Source of the DNA: Enterococcus phoeniculicola ATCC BAA-412
Lineage (GTDB): Bacteria; Bacillota; Bacilli; Lactobacillales; Enterococcaceae
Direction: 5' to 3'
NCBI RefSeq assembly: GCF_000407505.1
Contig: NZ_ASWE01000001.1
Span: forward strand, 1,113,324-1,177,323
DNA length: 64,000 nucleotides
The notes beneath the pieces were generated by a model. It was not told the DNA's origin. It searched no databases and saw nothing but the letters and a program-made list of their open reading frames with translations. Positions 61,622 through 64,000 of the stretch are shown here, in pieces (within the stretch, counting starts at the first letter, position 1; the number at the start of each line of letters is the position of its first letter). Both the position numbers and the translations under genes were made by a program.

Positions 61622-64000
61622 CCCTCTTCTTTATCCTCTGAATCTTTCTCATTTGTTTTCTCTTTGTCTTTATCTTTATCTGAGCTAGTTGATTTTTCTT
61701 TCTCTTTTTTCTCCCGATCAGCTTTTTCCTTTTCTTCTGATTTTTTCTGCTCTGCTGCAATTTTATTCAGATAGTTTCTCCAGTAATCAGAATAATTTTC
61801 TTCTGTACCGCCAATACCAAATTGGTAAGTGCTATCTGCCGGACCATTTTTTGCCCAAAGAGAGGTGACTTCTTTTCCTGGAGACTGGAGCTTGTAATTT
61901 TGATAAGCGACCGTGGCAGGTAACTCTCCTGTGAAATCAGAAACTTTTATTTGTTTTACTTCATTTGATAATTGGAATCGGTCATTTGTACCAAAGACAT
62001 CTCCATTTGTTTGATGGACCTTATTAATCACATATGCAAGATAATTTGCAGAACGATCACCACTGCCATCATTCATCGGAATATTGGCTTCTCCGTGTCC
62101 AGACCAGTTGCTAATCGTTACTTTTGGTGTAGAAACAACTAACCATGAATCAGCATAATTATCTGTACTACCTGTTTTTCCAACCCAATCAGCGTTTCCT
62201 AAATTCCAGTCAAGTCCACTAATAACAGATTTAAACGGAGAAGTAATTTGGGCATCAATTACGCTTCTCATAAGATCATTCATAATAGATGCTGTAGCAG
62301 GAGAGAAGACCTCAACAGGGTTTGCTTCATGCTGATAAACGACATTGCCATCATTATCCTTAATTGACTCGATCAGATAGCCTTCTTGATACACACCACC
62401 ATTTGCTAATGCCTGGTATCCATTTGTTTGATTCAATGTGGTAACATCGGTTGTTCCAAGTGGTGCTGCTTCAACACCCCAGTCATGCGAGGCAGGGTAA
62501 TTCATTTTCTTTAAATAATTATCATAGGCAAATTGATCCGAGCCTGTTTTTTCAATTAAATTCTGATAAATATGGTAAGCAGGAATATTGTTGGACCATT
62601 CCAGTGACTCACGAACCGTTTGGAACGTTCTAGATCCTGTATTTGTTGCATTAGCTAATGTTGCACCGCCATCACGATACTTCATCGGATAATCAGCTAC
62701 ACGTGTTTCAGAACCCATCAAGCCTTGATCAATAGCTGGTCCATAAACTAAGACCGGTTTAATTGATGAACCAGCTTGTCGAACCGTATCAAACGCATGA
62801 TTATTTTGATCAGTGTTATAGTCTCGACTTCCAATAAAACCTAAAATTTTTCCTGTTTTATTTTCCATCAGGACGCTTCCTGTCTCGATTCGAGAACCTG
62901 AACCATCGTCTAGCATGTAGCCATAATCACGAACTGCATCCTGCATTGAGTTGTAAATATTTTTATCGATAGTTGATTGAACAGTATATCCGCCATTCTC
63001 CAACTCTTTTTTTGCGCGGTTTTTATAAGCTACAAAAGTTGACTCATCTGCAAACTCTTCATCACTAAGACCATCTGCTTTTGCATTTTTTTCCGCAATA
63101 ACATTTTGAGCTTCATCTAGCACTGAATAATAAAGAAACCCTTGATCATCTGCTTCAACCGCCTGTTTTTTCAGAAAATCTTTTGACAAATCATAGGCTT
63201 TTGCTTCTTCATATTCTTTTTTTGTAATTGCTTTTTCACGATACATACTAAACAAGACAAAATCTTTTCTTTCAAGTCCCAAAGAATAATCTTCCTTTAG
63301 ATCACCTGTATTGGTATATGGACTATACGTAATCGGACTTTGAGGAAGCCCCGCAATAAATGCTGCCTGCGCTAAATTTACATCTTTTGCATCGACACCA
63401 AAAATTCCTTTTGCCGCTTCTTGTACGCCAGCAATATTCTGTCCTTTATTGTTTCGACCAAAAGGGGAGACATTCAAATAAGTTGTTACAATCTCATCTT
63501 TTGAAAAATATTTTTCAATTTGCATAGATAAAATGATTTCATTTGCTTTTCGTTTAAATGTTGTTTCATCTGATAAAATTTGCTGTTTAACTAATTGTTG
63601 AGTCAATGTAGAGCCACCCGAAGACCCCATTCCCGTAGCTTCAGAGATGAGTGCACGAATGACGGCTTTTGGAACAAAGCCTTTATGCTCTTCAAAATAT
63701 TCATCCTCTGTATTGATAATTGCTTCTTTTATCAAATCAGAAATATTTTCAGAGCTAACAGCCGTCCTCATTAAGTCTGAACGAATGGTTGCAATCTCAC
63801 TATTATCAGCGTAAGCCAATTTGGATGTCTGAGTAATATCACCCAAATCACGTTTTAGTTCGTCTTTGGTAGGTATTGGTGTATCCTCAACCAGATATGC
63901 AAAATAGCCTGTGCCAATCCCTAGTGCAAGAGACCCTCCTAATATCAGTAAAACAACACCTACAATAAGTAAAGATTGAAGGACGCGTAAAAAAATATTA
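61600..64000 (-). CDS. Class A penicillin-binding protein (PBP2A-like), 5' end outside window
   Basis: Bifunctional peptidoglycan synthase; the frame stays open to the window edge, so at least 799 residues. Near the edge is a membrane helix (SLLIVGVVLLILGGSLALGI). Then a glycosyltransferase 51 domain (TEDEYFEEHKGFVPKAVIRAL, GGSTLTQQLVKQ) and a transpeptidase domain with AGSSIKPVLVYGP (SxxK), WSNNIPA (SxN) and VGKTGSTDNY (KTGS). The C-terminus is a Lys/Glu/Ser/Asp-rich low-complexity tail with a possible -1 frameshift. It lies convergent to ccpA, as in enterococci. Confidence 0.92.
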   Translation of the reverse strand, partial: NIFLRVLQSLLIVGVVLLILGGSLALGIGTGYFAYLVEDTPIPTKDELKRDLGDITQTSKLAYADNSEIATIRSDLMRTAVSSENISDLIKEAIINTEDEYFEEHKGFVPKAVIRALISEATGMGSSGGSTLTQQLVKQQILSDETTFKRKANEIILSMQIEKYFSKDEIVTTYLNVSPFGRNNKGQNIAGVQEAAKGIFGVDAKDVNLAQAAFIAGLPQSPITYSPYTNTGDLKEDYSLGLERKDFVLFSMYREKAITKKEYEEAKAYDLSKDFLKKQAVEADDQGFLYYSVLDEAQNVIAEKNAKADGLSDEEFADESTFVAYKNRAKKELENGGYTVQSTIDKNIYNSMQDAVRDYGYMLDDGSGSRIETGSVLMENKTGKILGFIGSRDYNTDQNNHAFDTVRQAGSSIKPVLVYGPAIDQGLMGSETRVADYPMKYRDGGATLANATNTGSRTFQTVRESLEWSNNIPAYHIYQNLIEKTGSDQFAYDNYLKKMNYPASHDWGVEAAPLGTTDVTTLNQTNGYQALANGGVYQEGYLIESIKDNDGNVVYQHEANPVEVFSPATASIMNDLMRSVIDAQITSPFKSVISGLDWNLGNADWVGKTGSTDNYADSWLVVSTPKVTISNWSGHGEANIPMNDGSGDRSANYLAYVINKVHQTNGDVFGTNDRFQLSNEVKQIKVSDFTGELPATVAYQNYKLQSPGKEVTSLWAKNGPADSTYQFGIGGTEENYSDYWRNYLNKIAAEQKKSEEKEKADREKKEKEKSTSSDKDKDKEKTNEKDSEDKEEGKKSENN

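Overview
The window is a stretch of chromosome from a low-GC Gram-positive coccus of the order Lactobacillales, almost certainly an Enterococcus or a very close relative; I cannot resolve the species. The reasons are the AT-rich coding style, the gene order secG-est-rnr-smpB, an F-type ATPase operon, the liaXYZ-hprK-lgt-gpsA-galU block with the divergent pepQ/ccpA pair, and interspersed ~170 bp repeats like those of enterococci. Almost everything reads as core genome. The only clear mobile element is one IS1182-type insertion sequence.

Layout. 1-2000: end of the glycolytic operon (tpiA, cut by the window edge, then eno). 2231-4284: an MFS transporter and a YjdI/YjdJ-like Fe-S protein plus small acetyltransferase pair. 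4510-8488: secG, esterase, RNase R, SmpB. 8685-15377: complete atpBEFHAGDC operon with its promoter and terminator. 15752-19370: DUF1146 protein, murA, epuA, yidD, GNAT, ROK protein. 19578-25014: livJHMGF branched-chain amino acid ABC transporter with a downstream CBS-ACT protein, preceded by a CodY-like box and a near-consensus promoter. 25266-26043: DUF2969 protein, tRNA-Tyr and tRNA-Gln, and a 57-residue basic ORF. 26492-31523: a TetR regulator divergent from a 1414-residue tandem acyl-CoA dehydratase activase-like protein. 31585-35512: a GntR/UTRA regulator with an operator filling its promoter spacer, yigZ, a DUF7662-like gene, comFA-comFC. 35656-41993: hpf, secA, prfB (with the +1 frameshift), ftsE-ftsX. 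42169-49207: cardiolipin synthase, an intergenic region with a probable small RNA, and the pstSCABB-phoU phosphate system. 49406-57243: liaXYZ, hprK, lgt, gpsA, galU, a DUF948/YtxH pair. 57322-59120: IS1182-type element. 59149-64000: pepQ and ccpA (divergent) and a class A penicillin-binding protein cut by the window edge.

How the genes fit together. Much of the region serves energy, the envelope and nutrient sensing. Glycolysis and ATP synthase are joined by HPr kinase and CcpA for carbon control. MurA, FtsEX, Lgt, GalU, Cls, LiaXYZ and the PBP build or guard the envelope. The liv and pst systems import branched-chain amino acids and phosphate under apparent CodY and Pho-type control.

The most interesting unexplained signal is between cls and pstS (about 43752-43960, minus strand). 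It has an extended -10 promoter, three short hairpins that each display UCCCC in the loop, and a 32-bp perfect palindrome followed by seven U. This looks like a trans-acting small RNA of the C-rich-loop kind. Other points worth checking are an A AAA AAG slippery site at the end of the PBP gene that opens an acidic, tyrosine-rich extension, a terminator that contains the comFA ribosome binding site, and a composite repeat family whose palindromic part resembles the ends of the resident IS.
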